Shown here piece after piece: positions 53,501 through 64,000 of a stretch of 64,000 bases of DNA. A program made the translations under genes and the position numbers. Position 1 is the stretch's first letter; every line of letters begins with the position of its first letter. The notes under the pieces were generated by a model, which searched no databases, was not told where the DNA came from, and saw only the letters and a list, made by a program, of their open reading frames with translations. The DNA comes from Pseudopyrenochaeta lycopersici (lineage: Eukaryota; Ascomycota; Dothideomycetes; Pleosporales; Pseudopyrenochaetaceae). The DNA is taken from NCBI GenBank assembly GCA_003313425.1, contig NHZP01000025.1, forward strand, positions 186,001 through 250,000. The letters are read 5' to 3'.

Positions 53501-54153
53501 GAGTATGCGCGATCTACAGGGATCTTGGTCGTTCGGTGTTCGTTCCACGATATTCGCTCATTGACACTGAAGTCGGACAAGAGGGTACCTTGTAACGCCG
53601 AATCAGGTATGCCTGTGACTTCACGTACTTTCTGCATAAGCGATACCTTATCGCCAAGCTTCATCCCCTCTTTGGAGAAGAATTCCACCGAGCTCGGGGC
53701 TAGAAGCTCCTGCAATGTCCAGCCACGAGTGAACCACCTGCTATGGCGGAAGGCTGACTCCCACTGTGACGAGTTTACCGCATCGTTGGGGCGGATAGCG
53801 GAGTAAGAGACATCTGACAAGTAGACGTAGCATCGAGCTGCGTTGCGGTACCAGCGGAACATGGACCTGATCGCGAAGGCGAGCTCAGCCTTGTTTCCCT
53901 TATCGATGCAGCATGTGTCAGCCCAGAAGTACTGTAGGCCATCCCGTTGCGCCTGTTCTCCGCAGAAACGAAGTTTCTCATGACCCGGTTTAGCCACGCC
54001 AGTCCCCCTCGCTAGGTCATCAAACGTGACTTCCTCAGTATCCACCTGCGCCCACATGTGGGAAAGGATAGCATAGGGAGGAATCGAGTCTTCGTCAGCG
54101 AAGTTGATGGGACCGCCGAACACGCCATCCTTGCTGCACCGCAGCAGACGCAT
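50514..54153 (-). CDS. HET / NACHT / WD40 STAND protein (het-d/het-e type, 1191 aa)
   Basis: Exons 54153-51892 and 51827-50514. The 64-bp intron (GTATGG...TGTAG) joins LVQ to LRGADEFTKLAQ in phase. HET domain at residues 25-170 (PYAILSHMW, WADTCCID, RGWTLQELLAP). NACHT with Walker A GDPGKGKT and Walker B YFIIDALDEC, then VKWIVSSRNWP and VYFVHQSAKDFL, conserved in this family. The C-terminus has six 42-residue WD repeats (GHSDAV-SVAFSHDSTRLAS, VKIWDTSSGECL) that are almost identical, and a short propeller-closing segment. In Podospora HNWD proteins the WD propeller recognises a partner such as the glycolipid-transfer protein HET-C, and the HET domain then triggers cell death. The same role is inferred here. 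Intact frame, complete architecture and catalytic P-loop, so probably functional. Confidence 0.93.
50862..51616 (-). repeat. Six 126-bp tandem WD40 units
   Basis: Units of 42 codons start CLQTL-GHS and end WDTSSGE. Differences cluster at a few codons (D/S/A after GHS; LDN, DDK, LGI, SDN, WDK before the VKVWD strand), as expected of specificity positions in repeats homogenised by exchange. A long antisense ORF across the array is a shadow. Confidence 0.9.
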
Positions 54154-54773
54154 TTTCCGGTCGGGTAATGTGGTGCGCCCTTGTAGCGGGGACGAAGCAC
54201 GGAAGGCTTGAGAAGTGTTTGAATGGAGCAGTTCCTAGGCAGTACAGAGAGTAAAGGATGGCGAAAAGGCCAATGAACGGACTAGAAATGCAAATCAAGA
54301 TAAAGATCAACAATTTCTCACGCAGTAGTGACATTGAAACGGTTTTGTTACTGCCCACCCTAGAGAATATGGTTTGATATCTATATTTTTTCCCAGCGTA
54401 TGGGTTGTAGAGGCATAACTCGTCCATGCGTAACGCACATTTATGTCCTTTGCGGAGAACCAAGTTCGGCTACGCCTTCTTGGCGATCCTGGGGCCTGGC
54501 TTTCCGGGTTAGTATCCCATTGGCTAACTTGAATTGTTAGCGTGAGTCAAGATGCTTCATACCTTGCGGAATAGAGTTATAACGCACAACGTTTGATGCA
54601 CATGCATTCATTCAGAAGAGTTGCGGCTACATGTATGTTTCAAATTCAGCCAAAGGAAGTTCTGCAGCACCTGGGAAATTCCGCATGGCGTTTACGATAC
54701 TAAATTTTTTGCGAATAGGACCAGAAGCGTAATGGGAACAGTGACCGTCTCGCTCAACATGTTTCACTACTAC
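54154..54773. other. Upstream region of the HNWD gene; no gene seen
   Basis: Promoter region for the minus-strand HNWD gene. Small ORFs have no recognised domain. Confidence 0.35.
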
Positions 54774-55195
54774 TCGGACCACCTGAGTCCTCGGGTCACC
54801 CGAGTCTTCGGGCCACTCTCACAGTGTATGTACAGTAAAATCAGCATTTCCGACTTTCACTAATTTCAGCAACCTGCTTTGTAAAATTGCTCGCGATTTA
54901 AGAATTTTGGAATCTGTGCTTATAAGATACTGTTATACATTTTTTATGCTGTACCAATTATCGTCATGTGTGGAGGAATATTTGGTGAAGGTACGTGGCC
55001 AAGAATCTCTACGTAAATATCTTCTATTCGAGCTAAGAGTCTGTACTTAAGAAGAGAAGATCAAAACATTGTGAACATGTCATTATTAGTTACAAGCAAA
55101 AATAATAAGTGATTGTTGGAGTTGCTAGGATCGGTAATGCTGGTTTTAAACTGTACATACATTTTAAGTAAGCCCAAAGACTCGGGTGGTCCGAG
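54774..55195. mobile_element. MITE-like element, 422 bp
   Basis: Inverted termini 54774-54852 and 55132-55195 share CTCGGACCAC, CCGAGTCTT-GGGC, TGTATGTACAGT and CAGCATT-CCG in the same order over 65-80 bp. The left arm carries a 16-17 bp extra block. AT-rich interior without a coding frame. No clear target duplication. Confidence 0.8.
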
Positions 55196-57090
55196 CCATG
55201 CTGAAACGCGTCAATGTAACTCGGAGAGAACGGACTGGGGAAAGGACCTCTTGTTCAGGGCCAGAATCAACGCTTCCCGATTGGCTGATTTCTCCCTTGG
55301 CAAAATGGCCCGTGAGTGGGCCCTGGCAAGGGATAGGTCCTTACATCTTCATCTTCAACATGGTCTAGCGTTAGCAGCTAGTCGGATTCATTCATCCTAT
55401 CGGCCTCGGCAAATCCGCCGAGGGCACGGACCGGCGATCTCGAGCTGGGCAAGCCGAAGGGTGTCTTACTCCTTAGGATGCGCCACGGCAAACTGATAGG
55501 ACCGGCTCTCTGACCTTGCTGCGATAACAGCGGATCGAATCTACTGGCCAACAGTGGGCAGCAATGCGGGGTTTAAATATTAGTACGAATCGATACAAAG
55601 ATTACAGGCACCCGTATGGCAGCCCTTGGATATATCCGCGAGACCTCGCGTCAAATTACATCATTTTTTAACTTATCCTCTCGCTCCACCAAAGTACATA
55701 TCGCCAAAACGTCAGCGGTCGATCCCGACGCTGTTAATCCTCGGGGTGTTGTCATTACTATCAGAACGACACCAACGACGAGTGGGACAGAATCGCACTG
55801 AGATATATTTTAAGGCTTAACCAGTGGGGCTCGTGCCAAGGCATATTTAGCGATGATTGGTCCCTGGTCTCCAGCCGGTTCCGAATAGTAGGTACATACT
55901 TGTAGTAGTAGAAGAGACCGGCGATCATGTTTGCGACTTTGTGCAAGTATGACGCAATATATACGTCACTCGAAGGGGGTCGAAAGCCTTCACTAATGAA
56001 GGGCTGTTCCACGTCACCACCGCATAGACAGGAGTTTGTGTGGGAGAAAGCGCACCCCAAACCAGCCGTTCTTGCTCACTCTCTGTGTGACGTCCGTGGT
56101 CTCGCTAAATAAAAAAAGAGAAACGAAAATTCCATTGTAAGTTGTGATTATTCCCATGGTACAAGTGGCTAACTGATATTCAGCTGTCTCCGATAAGACG
56201 CTCGGGAAATCGTGCACTTTCTCCACGTTGAGTCATCTATGAGTCTGGGCACTGCGTACATTTTCTACGACATCTAAGCAATTCGAAGCAATGGAGACTG
56301 TTAGGGTCAACACTTCTTTGACATTTGACGGTTGCACGAGTTCTTTCAAAGAGAATTCGGTTGATCCCATTTGCATACTGAGCCACGGTCAAAAAGGAAT
56401 TCAACGATGTGCCTCAAGCCCCCAACTTTCCAAGCTGCAACAAACGGTCGCGGCACGAGTGCAGATAAGCCTTCCGCCACGATTCGACTTCGATGCGTAC
56501 GTAAAGAAAGAGGATGTGAGGAAAGAAGGACAATAATAGAAATAGTACATACCAATTAAGTTAGCTTGTTGATTATAGTGGCTTTTCTGAGGACTTCAAA
56601 GGTTGCTCGCTATTAAGAAGTCCTCCAGCAGACCTTTACCGGAAGGGGCTGTTGTACCGGGCTAAACAGGACCGACTAGATTGTCAGGCCAAGAAGCGGA
56701 AGGGACCGGACGTTGCATAATTTGAGCAACAAACAGCGTTGGACGACGTACTCCGGAGTAGAAACGAGCAAGTGTTTTGAGTGATGTACATACTAGTAGT
56801 ATTCGGTTGTGATCTACAACGTACGTCATTACGCTTTCATTACCGTGCTTCTGCTCCTAAACGTTAAGGACCTGTCCTTCGATGTGATTAGGTATCATGC
56901 CACAATGCCACAAGCCATGCCCGTATTTAGGATCGAAGAATTCCAGCCCAACTCACTTATTTTGTGCATACTTTGATGCTCTCCTCTACTATACAAGCAT
57001 TAGTAACCATATTTTTGAGCTCGGCCTAACCATCTTGAATTAGTCTACCTTTCCGCCTGTTTTCCTTTCTGTTCCAATTTACCTTCGCGT
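55196..57090. other. Intergenic; no gene seen
   Basis: Several short ORFs (for example 55761-56060 minus, 56291-56536 plus) without recognised domains. Confidence 0.35.
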
Positions 57091-57815
57091 CATGACCCTC
57101 GCAAAGGTTACGTTCAGTGGAGGCGTCACAACATACCATCCGAAAGCGGACTTGCAAAGCTTGCGACCGCTGCCGTCTCAAGAAATCAAAGGCATGTTTA
57201 CCACATAGAGCCCTTTTCGTTTATGTTTCTAACGTGGGATAGTGTGATGGCGTGAGTCCATGCAGTCGATGTAGAGCAAACAATGCCATTTTCTTTTTTG
57301 GAGAGAGGAAGTCATAAGACAAAGTATACCCCAAAGGGTAAGCTTGAAGTACTTCTTCATTAATGCGCTCGCTAATCGAAATCCCACAGATATATCGAGT
57401 TGCTCGAACAAGCACAGCTCGTCGCTGGCCTACAAGTGCTTTACAATCGATCACAGAGCGGTCAAGGCTGGCCAGGACCACCGCTTTGTGAAGCACAAGG
57501 CGGCCATCCTTCCACACACGACATCCTCGAACGACTCGATCTCCTGTGTCCATCCAATGATAGCAGCAGCGACTGCGAAGTGTTTGGGGTAGATCGCAAT
57601 AGAATGTAGCAGAAACTCCTTGAGCGCGGCGTACAATACACCCACCAACGAGTATCTATAAGCTCCGAGTCGGACCACGGACACGCTTCTAGATCTCCAT
57701 ACGGCGATAGGAGTAGGTTGGCCTCCCTCCTTTGAGTAGTTCAAGGGCCTGGTCTTGCTTGGTTGGTGTATAAATTCGTGCCAACGAGCTGGGAACGCGC
57801 CGTTAAGCCCGTAAG
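57091..57815 (+). pseudogene. Zn2Cys6 transcription factor remnant
   Basis: RKRTCKACDRCRLKKSK precedes CDGVSPCSRC and RANNAI: a Zn2Cys6 cluster whose sixth cysteine is Phe. The two parts are separated by a 51-bp interval (57192-57242) with GC-AG ends (GCATGT...ATAG) and a CTAAC branch site. A second intron (57338-57389, GTAAGC...CACAG) leads to YIELLEQAQLVAGLQVLYNR, usual after this cluster. Stops: TAA 57315-57317 and TAG 57607-57609, both at positions where CAA or CAG fits (KS-stop-DKVYPKG, RM-stop-QKLLERG), and a later TGA. The frame upstream of RKR is also shifted relative to ATG 57091. Such factors act in the nucleus on CGG-type sites; this copy is dead. Confidence 0.75.
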
Positions 57816-58639
57816 TAGATGACTGATGCAACGGTCGATAGCCGCTTTGTCAGGTAAATACAGTGTTTAAGTCTGCGTCCGGCCCCTTGTCATTATGCCG
57901 ATTGAATCGCTGATGCACGTTTTTCACGTGCTTTTCCGTGATTCCGATGGTCAGTTGCGGAAAAAGTTGAGTTATAAACTGTCCTTCCCCACGCTCGACA
58001 GGTCGCCTTTTAGAAGACCGCTGTAAGCCGACGAGCCTCCCAGGGCCGGTCTGGTGTCTGATCAGAATGGAACAGGAACGCGCTCTTTGGCAACGATGGG
58101 CCATGTTCTCCAACACAGTCTATCTCCACAAAAGGGTGGACATAACGTGTTCCACCACCTGATCCACGTCCCGCCAGATGGAGATGCTTTTGTAGGGCCC
58201 TTACCTCTCACACTTATTTCAAAGCCAATTCTTGCCAAGGGCAAACTATATCCCTCGTCGGTGATCAGGTCGCCATCCCACTGCCGTCGAGCTCGGAAGT
58301 GCGGAAGTGCAAGCAGTCTTTCGGAAGGGTGTCGCTAGAACACTTCGGGTCCAGTGTCAACGAAATGGCCTCGACGTCAGCGAGGACGTGTTTTCGGCTC
58401 CAGAGGCTTTTAAATTAGCCTTGCTTTATAGCCTAGCGAGGAAGCTCTATCCTGCCTTCATTTTAGGATTGATTTCACTGAGTTGGTTGAGACATTGCGC
58501 GTAGTCATGTTGGGTGCCAAGAGATTTTGGCTAACTCAATGGTTGGCGCACTCGATGATGGAAAACGTTATCCATAAACACATTAACTAATCGTAACGAG
58601 GTCAAATATAGCCTATAGGGCTAAAAGTTTGATGCTTTT
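57816..58639. other. Intergenic with repeat; no gene seen
   Basis: Minus-strand ORF 57850-58116 is coding-like (ITEKHVKNVHQRFNRHND) but not recognised. The rest is covered by the repeat at 58240-58415 and the 3' flank of the permease. Confidence 0.35.
58240..58415 (+). repeat. Gene fragment shared with 10795-10985
   Basis: VFRKGVARTLRVQCQRNGLD and DVFSAPE are encoded here. The upstream part (SPSHCRRARKCGSA) is one base out of frame relative to the other copy, so at least one copy is broken. Confidence 0.6.
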
Positions 58640-60502
58640 CTACTCGCTGCGCCGAACGTATGTAACAGGTCCGTTATAAGTCTTTCGTCCTTTGATGGCG
58701 TAGTAAATGAGAGCCACCGCCATTGTGAACCCCGTAACAAGAACGTTCCAATTCATCTGGGCGGGAGTGGGGTCCTTGTTCAGCGGGAAGAAAGGAAAGA
58801 CAAATGCCAGGACCAGAAAACACAATGCAATGGCGTTGATGGCCAAACCAGCTCTTCCTAGATTGAATTGAGATGGCAAGAGCGGTTCTCCTACAAGGCG
58901 TTTTCGGAAGATGCAGGATATTGCAAGAATATACGAGCCCACAGTTCCAACCTGCCCGATTGATATGATGACGTTGAAGGCAATAGATGAGCCGATGATG
59001 ATGAGACTGAGCAACGCGGTAATGATCAGCGTGGTAGTAACAGCATTGAGTGGAATGTCCCAACCAGCCGGAATCTAAAAATATCAGTCTTGTCGTAGTC
59101 CGGAATTTGACAGATATGTATCTTACATGTGAAAGCCATCGTGAGCCAGGAAGGCCTTGGTCTCGCGCAAATGCGAAGAGCTGACGCGATACCGTAGTAG
59201 CGAGGTTGACCGCGGCAAAGAGAAGCAAGGTAGCAACAACGGCAGCCATGATGGATGTTCCTTTCCGGGATTGAGTGGCATTGAGAAGGACTTGGATATA
59301 AGGCTGCCCGGTTGGGGTGACGAGGATCTCATCGACGTCTCCAAGCGTAGACATGATGGTTATGGTCATAACAAACCCGAGACTGTAGTTGAGAACAGCT
59401 GTAGCTATCATGGACCTTGGAAGCGCCCATGATGCATCCTTGAGCTCCTCAGACAAGTGGCATGCCGCGTCGGCTCCAATCAAGGTGATAACGGGTCCGG
59501 TCATCCCCACAAGACATGATAGCCCAATGCTTCCCCAGCCCCCATTATCTTGAAACTCAGTGAACACCACTTGCGGATCTGATCGAGGGCCCAGGACCCA
59601 CAGCACAACAAGGAAGCTTATGAATCCGAAAATATGTAGAATCATTACGATGCCTTCCATCAGTGGAAGTGTTCGGACGAGAATAGTATTCCAAAGGATT
59701 GCAAACAGTGCTGTGGCGATACAGAGAAGCGTACTCTGCCAGCCTGTAATGGTGTAGTCAGGTACATTCAACGCCACTAATCCCTGAACTTGTAGGGCGA
59801 CAGCATAAGCCGTACTTGCCATGGCTGCCTGCCAACCGATTACTGAAAACCATCCTACAACAAATCAGCCGCCTCCTTCTTTACTTAGTATCGTTATGTG
59901 CGAGAGCTTACGGACCCGTGATATAGCTTAAAAATTTCTGCTGTTTCGGCGGCGCAAATTCAGAAACCCAGTGGTATTGGCCTCCTGCCGTGGGCGCCCT
60001 GTTCGATCAGTTTTAGCGCTAACCTCTACTCGCACCTGTAAAGTCTTACATTGAGGCCATCTCAGCCAAGGAGAGAACCACGAAGAACATGCCAACACAG
60101 GTAGTAAGGAACATCCATATACCACCAGCGGTTCCTCCATTCATTAACGAGAGGGAAATGATGCTGATGGAGTAGATCAGTCACTCGACTAGTAGTAGGA
60201 TGAGGTGAAGTGTCGTACACGAGTGCATATTCCCAAGTGCATCCCATAACAACAGCATAACCAAAAATGGAATGAAGACGGAAATTGCGCTGGCGACACA
60301 GATTAGGCGGGCTGAATGGTTTCAGGGAGTAAGAGACGCATACCCTCAATTGCTGTAGCTTTCCCATGCGATGCATATCGCTGCCATCTTGCGCTGTGCC
60401 GCCTTTTGCGGAGACCGCTGGATCGCTGTCGGAGGTTTCATTCTCGCCATAGGTGTGATCGGCCAAAGATGATTTGGCTTCGCTCAGAGGTTGATTAGAC
60501 AT
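58640..60502 (-). CDS. Amino-acid/GABA permease, APC superfamily (529 aa)
   Basis: Six exons: 60502-60344, 60289-60219, 60163-60050, 59998-59916, 59854-59127, 59074-58640. All five introns are 51-61 bp with GT-AG ends, and the total is 1590 nt. After a hydrophilic cytoplasmic N-terminus (MSNQPLSEAK) comes RRNFRLHSIFGYAVVMGCTW, then NGGTAGGIWMFLTT, SLAEMASMAPTAGGQYHWVS and SYITGWFSVIGWQA, the conserved TM1-TM3 signature of fungal GABA/choline-type permeases. About 12 membrane segments can be counted, the last two at the end (ALIYYAIKGRKTYNG). It imports amino acids or related amines across the plasma membrane by proton symport; substrate not determinable. No internal stop. Divergent from the rhodopsin-like gene, with 560 bp between them. 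Confidence 0.92.
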
Positions 60503-61062
60503 TGCTCCCCTCCAGACGGATGAGACAAATGGAAGATTTTGGTTTTTCCCTTGGGCTGAACGAGAACAAAACCCGAGCGACTGGTATCCATTAAGAGGGT
60601 GCGGAGGAAAGGTTGAAGTGCGGGAAGGACAATTATTGCACATGCATCATGCAGCAGGGGTTGGCTCACAAGCACATTTTGACTGGACCGGATATCACCC
60701 GCGGAGAAAGCCCCCGTGCGCGGATGGAAGCCGGCGCGGCTCGTGTGGAGGGACGGTCTGAGCATAGGCCGGGCCACATCTCAAAAGAAGGTTCACCACC
60801 GGCTGTCTGTCCAGTACCATCGCTGCGGTGAAATCCCGCCTCCAAGACATGGCGACAGATCACAGTGAGGGTCCAGCTTGGCCATGCTTGCTTTGCCGTG
60901 TCGCTGAATGAACACCACCCTTCACACAATGCAGCACCTCGACACATTGGTCAGAATACAACTGCGAGTTTAAGATATGCCTGTGGTTCCGCCGTTTCGG
61001 AGTCGGAACTCGTTATCATCTTCAACCTCCAAATCCCCATATTTACAACTTTGCAGCTTCCC
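60503..61062. promoter_or_regulatory. Shared upstream region of permease and rhodopsin-like gene
   Basis: A 560-bp divergent intergenic region. No clear TATA box; individual sites are not resolved. Confidence 0.3.
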
Positions 61063-62397
61063 ATGTCTCTGCCGTTCCCAGCAGCACCGACCGGAAATCG
61101 CTTTGCTGTAGTTTCAGAAACTGACTACGGTGCCCCGATATTCATCGCAGCTGTTATCACATTAGTCTTCACTTTTCTAGTCCTCATCGTGCGCATCACC
61201 ATTGTAAAATGGCACAGATGGGGCCTCGATGATCTAGTCATTGTATGCGCAAAAGTCAGCCTCACGTATTACCCACCAGCTTCGAGCCAGATTTGCTTAT
61301 CATCCAAATCAGATCCTCGGCCTCGGCCAGTGGATCTCTATTTTTATGGCATACCATAACGGTCTCGGGAAAGCTACTTCCATAGTCGACTCTCGAGACT
61401 TAGCTCACATGGTCAAGGTACCTAGCCCTCTTAGCGGTTAACCCTGAAGTCAGATCGCATAATAACTCTTTTTTCAACCCCTAGTTCTTCTTTGCAAGTC
61501 GGATCCTCCTCGTCGTCGCTCTATGTCTTTCAAAATGCTCCCTCCTACTTACGATCCGAGCGTTATTCACCTACGAGCTCAAGAGGCAATGGTGGGCCAG
61601 CAATATCGCTATCGCCATCACTTGCGCATGGGGAGCGGCTTCTGCACTGACCATTTCGGTCGATTGTTCACCCAACTACGTCGTGCTAGGTCAGCAGAAC
61701 GTCAAGTGTGCTAATCATGTCTGTCGCTCCTTCTCAAGTTTCCCACAGTTTATTCCAGCAAGATCTCTTCACAATGTACGACCGCTTACGCATGAGCCAG
61801 GCAGCCCGATTACTAGCAATTTTCATATCAGAGATTATGCTTGAGTGCGCAATCGTGATATTACCAGCCCTTTTCCTCATCAGCATCAATATAACATGGA
61901 GCGAAAAGCTCCTTGTCATCGTCGCATTCGCTTTCCGGCTCCCGTAAGCTTACGTGGTTCCCTCCTATTCTGAGACTCGCTAACCGACCTTTAGAGCCAT
62001 CGCCTGCATCATCGCGTACCTGGTCACATCGATCCGCTTTCTCTCCAGCAATGAAACCGGCGTGAACGTCGCTGCTACAGTAATCTGGCAGTAAGTCTTA
62101 CTCGGCTATTCGCTCATGTCGGCAACCCTACCCATGCTCAGAAAATTCGTGCAGAACTTCACAACAGGTGGTATGGGTTTTAGCCAGAATATTAGCGTCA
62201 ATATAGGTTCCAGCCAGCATAGCCAACAAATTACCACCGCAGTGCAAATGAGCGTGCTGTCAAAAAAGCCGAGCACAAAATCTATACACGCTATCACTAC
62301 TCCAGACCCAAGGCCAGCATCAACGCGATCACGCTCAGGATCTCACCTTTCAGAGAGTATAGCACAAGACTCCTCATCTGTAACCTTACTAATATAA
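61063..62397 (+). pseudogene. Rhodopsin-like fungal integral membrane protein with one nonsense codon
   Basis: Exons 61063-61254, 61313-61417, 61485-61718, 61759-61943 and 61995 onward. ATG 61063 gives MSLPFPAAPTGNR. Membrane segments follow in the order of the fungal rhodopsin-like domain family: IFIAAVITLVFTFLVLIVRI, GLGQWISIFMAYHNGLGK, FFFASRILLVVALCLSKCSL, NIAIAITCAWGAAS, EIMLECAIVILPALF, and ACIIAYLVTSIRFLSSNETG. Then comes VIWQ, a TAA at 62092-62094, and VLLGYSLMSATLPMLRKFVQ in the same frame, the usual last helix. CAA-to-TAA explains the break. The tail (to 62397) is Ser/Thr-rich and cytoplasmic. Function of the family is mostly unknown; some members sit in secondary-metabolite clusters. 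The third intron is only 40 nt. Confidence 0.75.
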
Positions 62398-63817
62398 GGC
62401 TATTATCACGAGAGGCTACGAGTAAACGCCCAGAACCATCCTCGAATCCTCTTCATTAAACGTGACAAGGGATTGAATGTCCGGGAAGCAATCTCCATTG
62501 CACCCACGACCAATCGTAGTCCGAATCGGTATAATGGGACTCATTGGCGACGAAAGCTCGGCCATCCTATCCAGAAGAAAGGTTAGTATAAGTGCAAGAG
62601 AAAATTATTTCAGGGTCCTACCGCGGAGAAAAATATAGTACTTATATACTTTATAGAGAAATATAAGCTATAAAGCTTTTAGATAAGCTATAGCAGGGAA
62701 ACAAGCGCCTTGCTCTGCTCGGAGACTCCGTTCTACGAGGTTGTCCTCCTTGTATGTCCGATAGGAATCTAGAGCATAGTGGTCATTCAGGGACGAGAAT
62801 CCATCTCTGCGCTATAGTGTGGCGTGGTCCAGCACAGGACTGAATGCTGCTGTGACGTTTATCATCGTGGGCTATTTTTGGCAACTGCGAGCGCGTGGAA
62901 AGCGAGCCACCCCTCGAAACATGCCCAGGCGTTTTCGGCTCATAATAATCTTGGGGGCCCGCAATTGAAGTCTTCATACGATCTTCGATATTAGCCAGCG
63001 TTTAGTCCGCGAGATGAAAGGTATTTCTCTGATTATTCGGGCAGGAGGAACCATGGTTGAGGACTTAAAGTGAGCAAGCTGCAAAGAACGAGTGATAACG
63101 CGGAATGTCTGTGCGCGTCTAAGTCACAGGCCCGGCCGCTCCTCGATCCCTTTGACGCTCCTCGACACAAATAAAGCGATCTATACTTGTTTCTTGTTCC
63201 TTGTTGCGAATTCTGTGAATTCTATTGCAAACTTTTATGAACCTAACATATCGATTCCAACCATGCTGATCTTTGCGAAGAAGTACGAGCGGTCGATGTT
63301 GGTTGGTTTTAGCGTCTGATCATCGACACGCGCCATCGAGTTGGTAGTCTACATATCTTCAGCGCCTTCTTTAGTTGGGTATTAATGAATAGCAGAAACT
63401 GAATTCGTTCATATAACGCTTCAATGACCCTGATATTGAATACGCAAGAACTTATAATCACCAATGCAGCAGAGTGCAATGCGGCAGCCAACCAGAATGG
63501 TCAGCGTCCATATACATTAGCTTCTTCCCGACTAGCGTCGGCGACTGCGTGCTAACAAACTGCCTTTGATCAGCGACAAAAGCTGCAGAATATACAATCA
63601 CCTTACGAACAGCACACAGAATAATGAGTATATGGTATACCATGGACAAGATCAGCTCAGCAATCACAGCGACTGCTCGACATACTGCCAACAAAAAGAG
63701 TATTGACCAAGCGATCGTGAGCCAGATATGGACGTTGCTTCGAGAATGGCAGAGATATTCCGCGTCAAAAGGTTCGCTAGTGACTATTAGTATGAAAGAA
63801 GAAAAAGGCAAAGACAC
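62398..63817. other. Intergenic; no gene seen
   Basis: AT-rich, with short ORFs only. A minus-strand ORF at 63458-63817 contains hydrophobic stretches (TIAWSILFLLAVCRAVAVIA) but no recognised domain. It could be a downstream exon of the gene at the right edge. Confidence 0.35.
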
Positions 63818-64000
63818 TCACTTGTGGTCGGAGCCAACGAGTGTACTGCCATCGTAGCCAAAGTATTCAGGCCAAGTCGCTCGTACAGCTTCTCTTCCAT
63901 AGCTCGCTGTGCTGTAGAAATGGGAAAGGGTGAAATCTGGCCCTTGGCGTATAATCCACAATGTCTTGTGTTCCTTAGGACGAGTCGATATCCGAGGCGC
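63818..64000 (-). CDS. Partial gene entering from the right edge, unrecognised
   Basis: An open minus-strand frame from the window edge reads LWIIRQGPDFTLSHFYSTAS, then RATWPEYFGYDGSTLVGSDH, with strongly coding-like composition. It ends either at TGA 63818-63820 (SDHK-stop) or splices at GTGAGT (63822). Family not recognised; the start is outside the window. Confidence 0.4.
   Translation of the reverse strand, partial: APRISTRPKEHKTLWIIRQGPDFTLSHFYSTASYGREAVRATWPEYFGYDGSTLVGSDHK

Noticed and set aside
54095..54463. 122-aa minus ORF upstream of HNWD start
   Set aside because: Overlaps the HNWD first codons in another frame and has no conserved features beyond a chance hydrophobic stretch.

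Overview
The window is nuclear DNA of a filamentous ascomycete (Pezizomycotina). Evidence: short GT-AG introns of about 40-130 bp, several HET-domain genes, two STAND/NLR-type genes, a class I hydrophobin, a Zn2Cys6 remnant, a fungal rhodopsin-like membrane protein, and transposon copies decayed by C-to-T/G-to-A changes of the kind made by repeat-induced point mutation (RIP). No rRNA, tRNA, CRISPR or bacterial-type operon is seen. It reads as an accessory, repeat-rich chromosome region; the species cannot be named from sequence alone.

Layout. 1-4.9 kb (minus): HET/NB-ARC/TPR gene with 22 near-identical 42-residue TPR units and an in-frame TAG before the last two. 5-8 kb: minisatellite, dispersed repeat, broken ferric reductase, dead pogo/Fot1 transposase. 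9.4-9.8 kb: intact hydrophobin. 11.2-13.1 kb: intact HET gene. 13.2-17.4 kb: transposon fragments. 18.3 kb: stand-alone SAM-domain ORF. 20.3-21.6 kb: homologue of anhydro-N-acetylmuramate kinase (AnmK) with eroded catalytic motifs. 24.2-25.2 kb: C2H2 zinc-finger factor. 26.7 kb: long trinucleotide repeat. 27-28.7 kb: protein with two retropepsin-like domains. 28.9-31.3 kb: HET fragment cut by hAT fragments. 31.8-36.2 kb: eight-exon secreted SGNH esterase with FG-GAP repeats. 36.8-45.9 kb: nested DNA transposons, one MULE with a second element inserted in each of its terminal inverted repeats. 46.6-49.3 kb: HET gene, SANT-like protein, possible MADS-like ORF. 50.5-54.2 kb: HET/NACHT/WD40 (het-d/het-e type) gene. 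54.8-55.2 kb: MITE-like element. 57.1-57.8 kb: dead Zn2Cys6 gene. 58.6-60.5 kb: intact amino-acid permease. 61.1-62.4 kb: rhodopsin-like gene with one nonsense codon. The right edge holds the end of another gene.

How it fits together. Two complete NLR-like genes of different architecture, two HET genes and two HET or TPR-like remnants make this a probable allorecognition (heterokaryon incompatibility) island interleaved with transposons. A shared theme is single CAG/CAA-to-TAG/TAA nonsense codons, in transposons and in neighbouring host genes, as expected if RIP leaks from repeats into adjacent sequence. Exon structures below were inferred by hand from splice signals and reading-frame continuity; none was tested against transcripts or databases.
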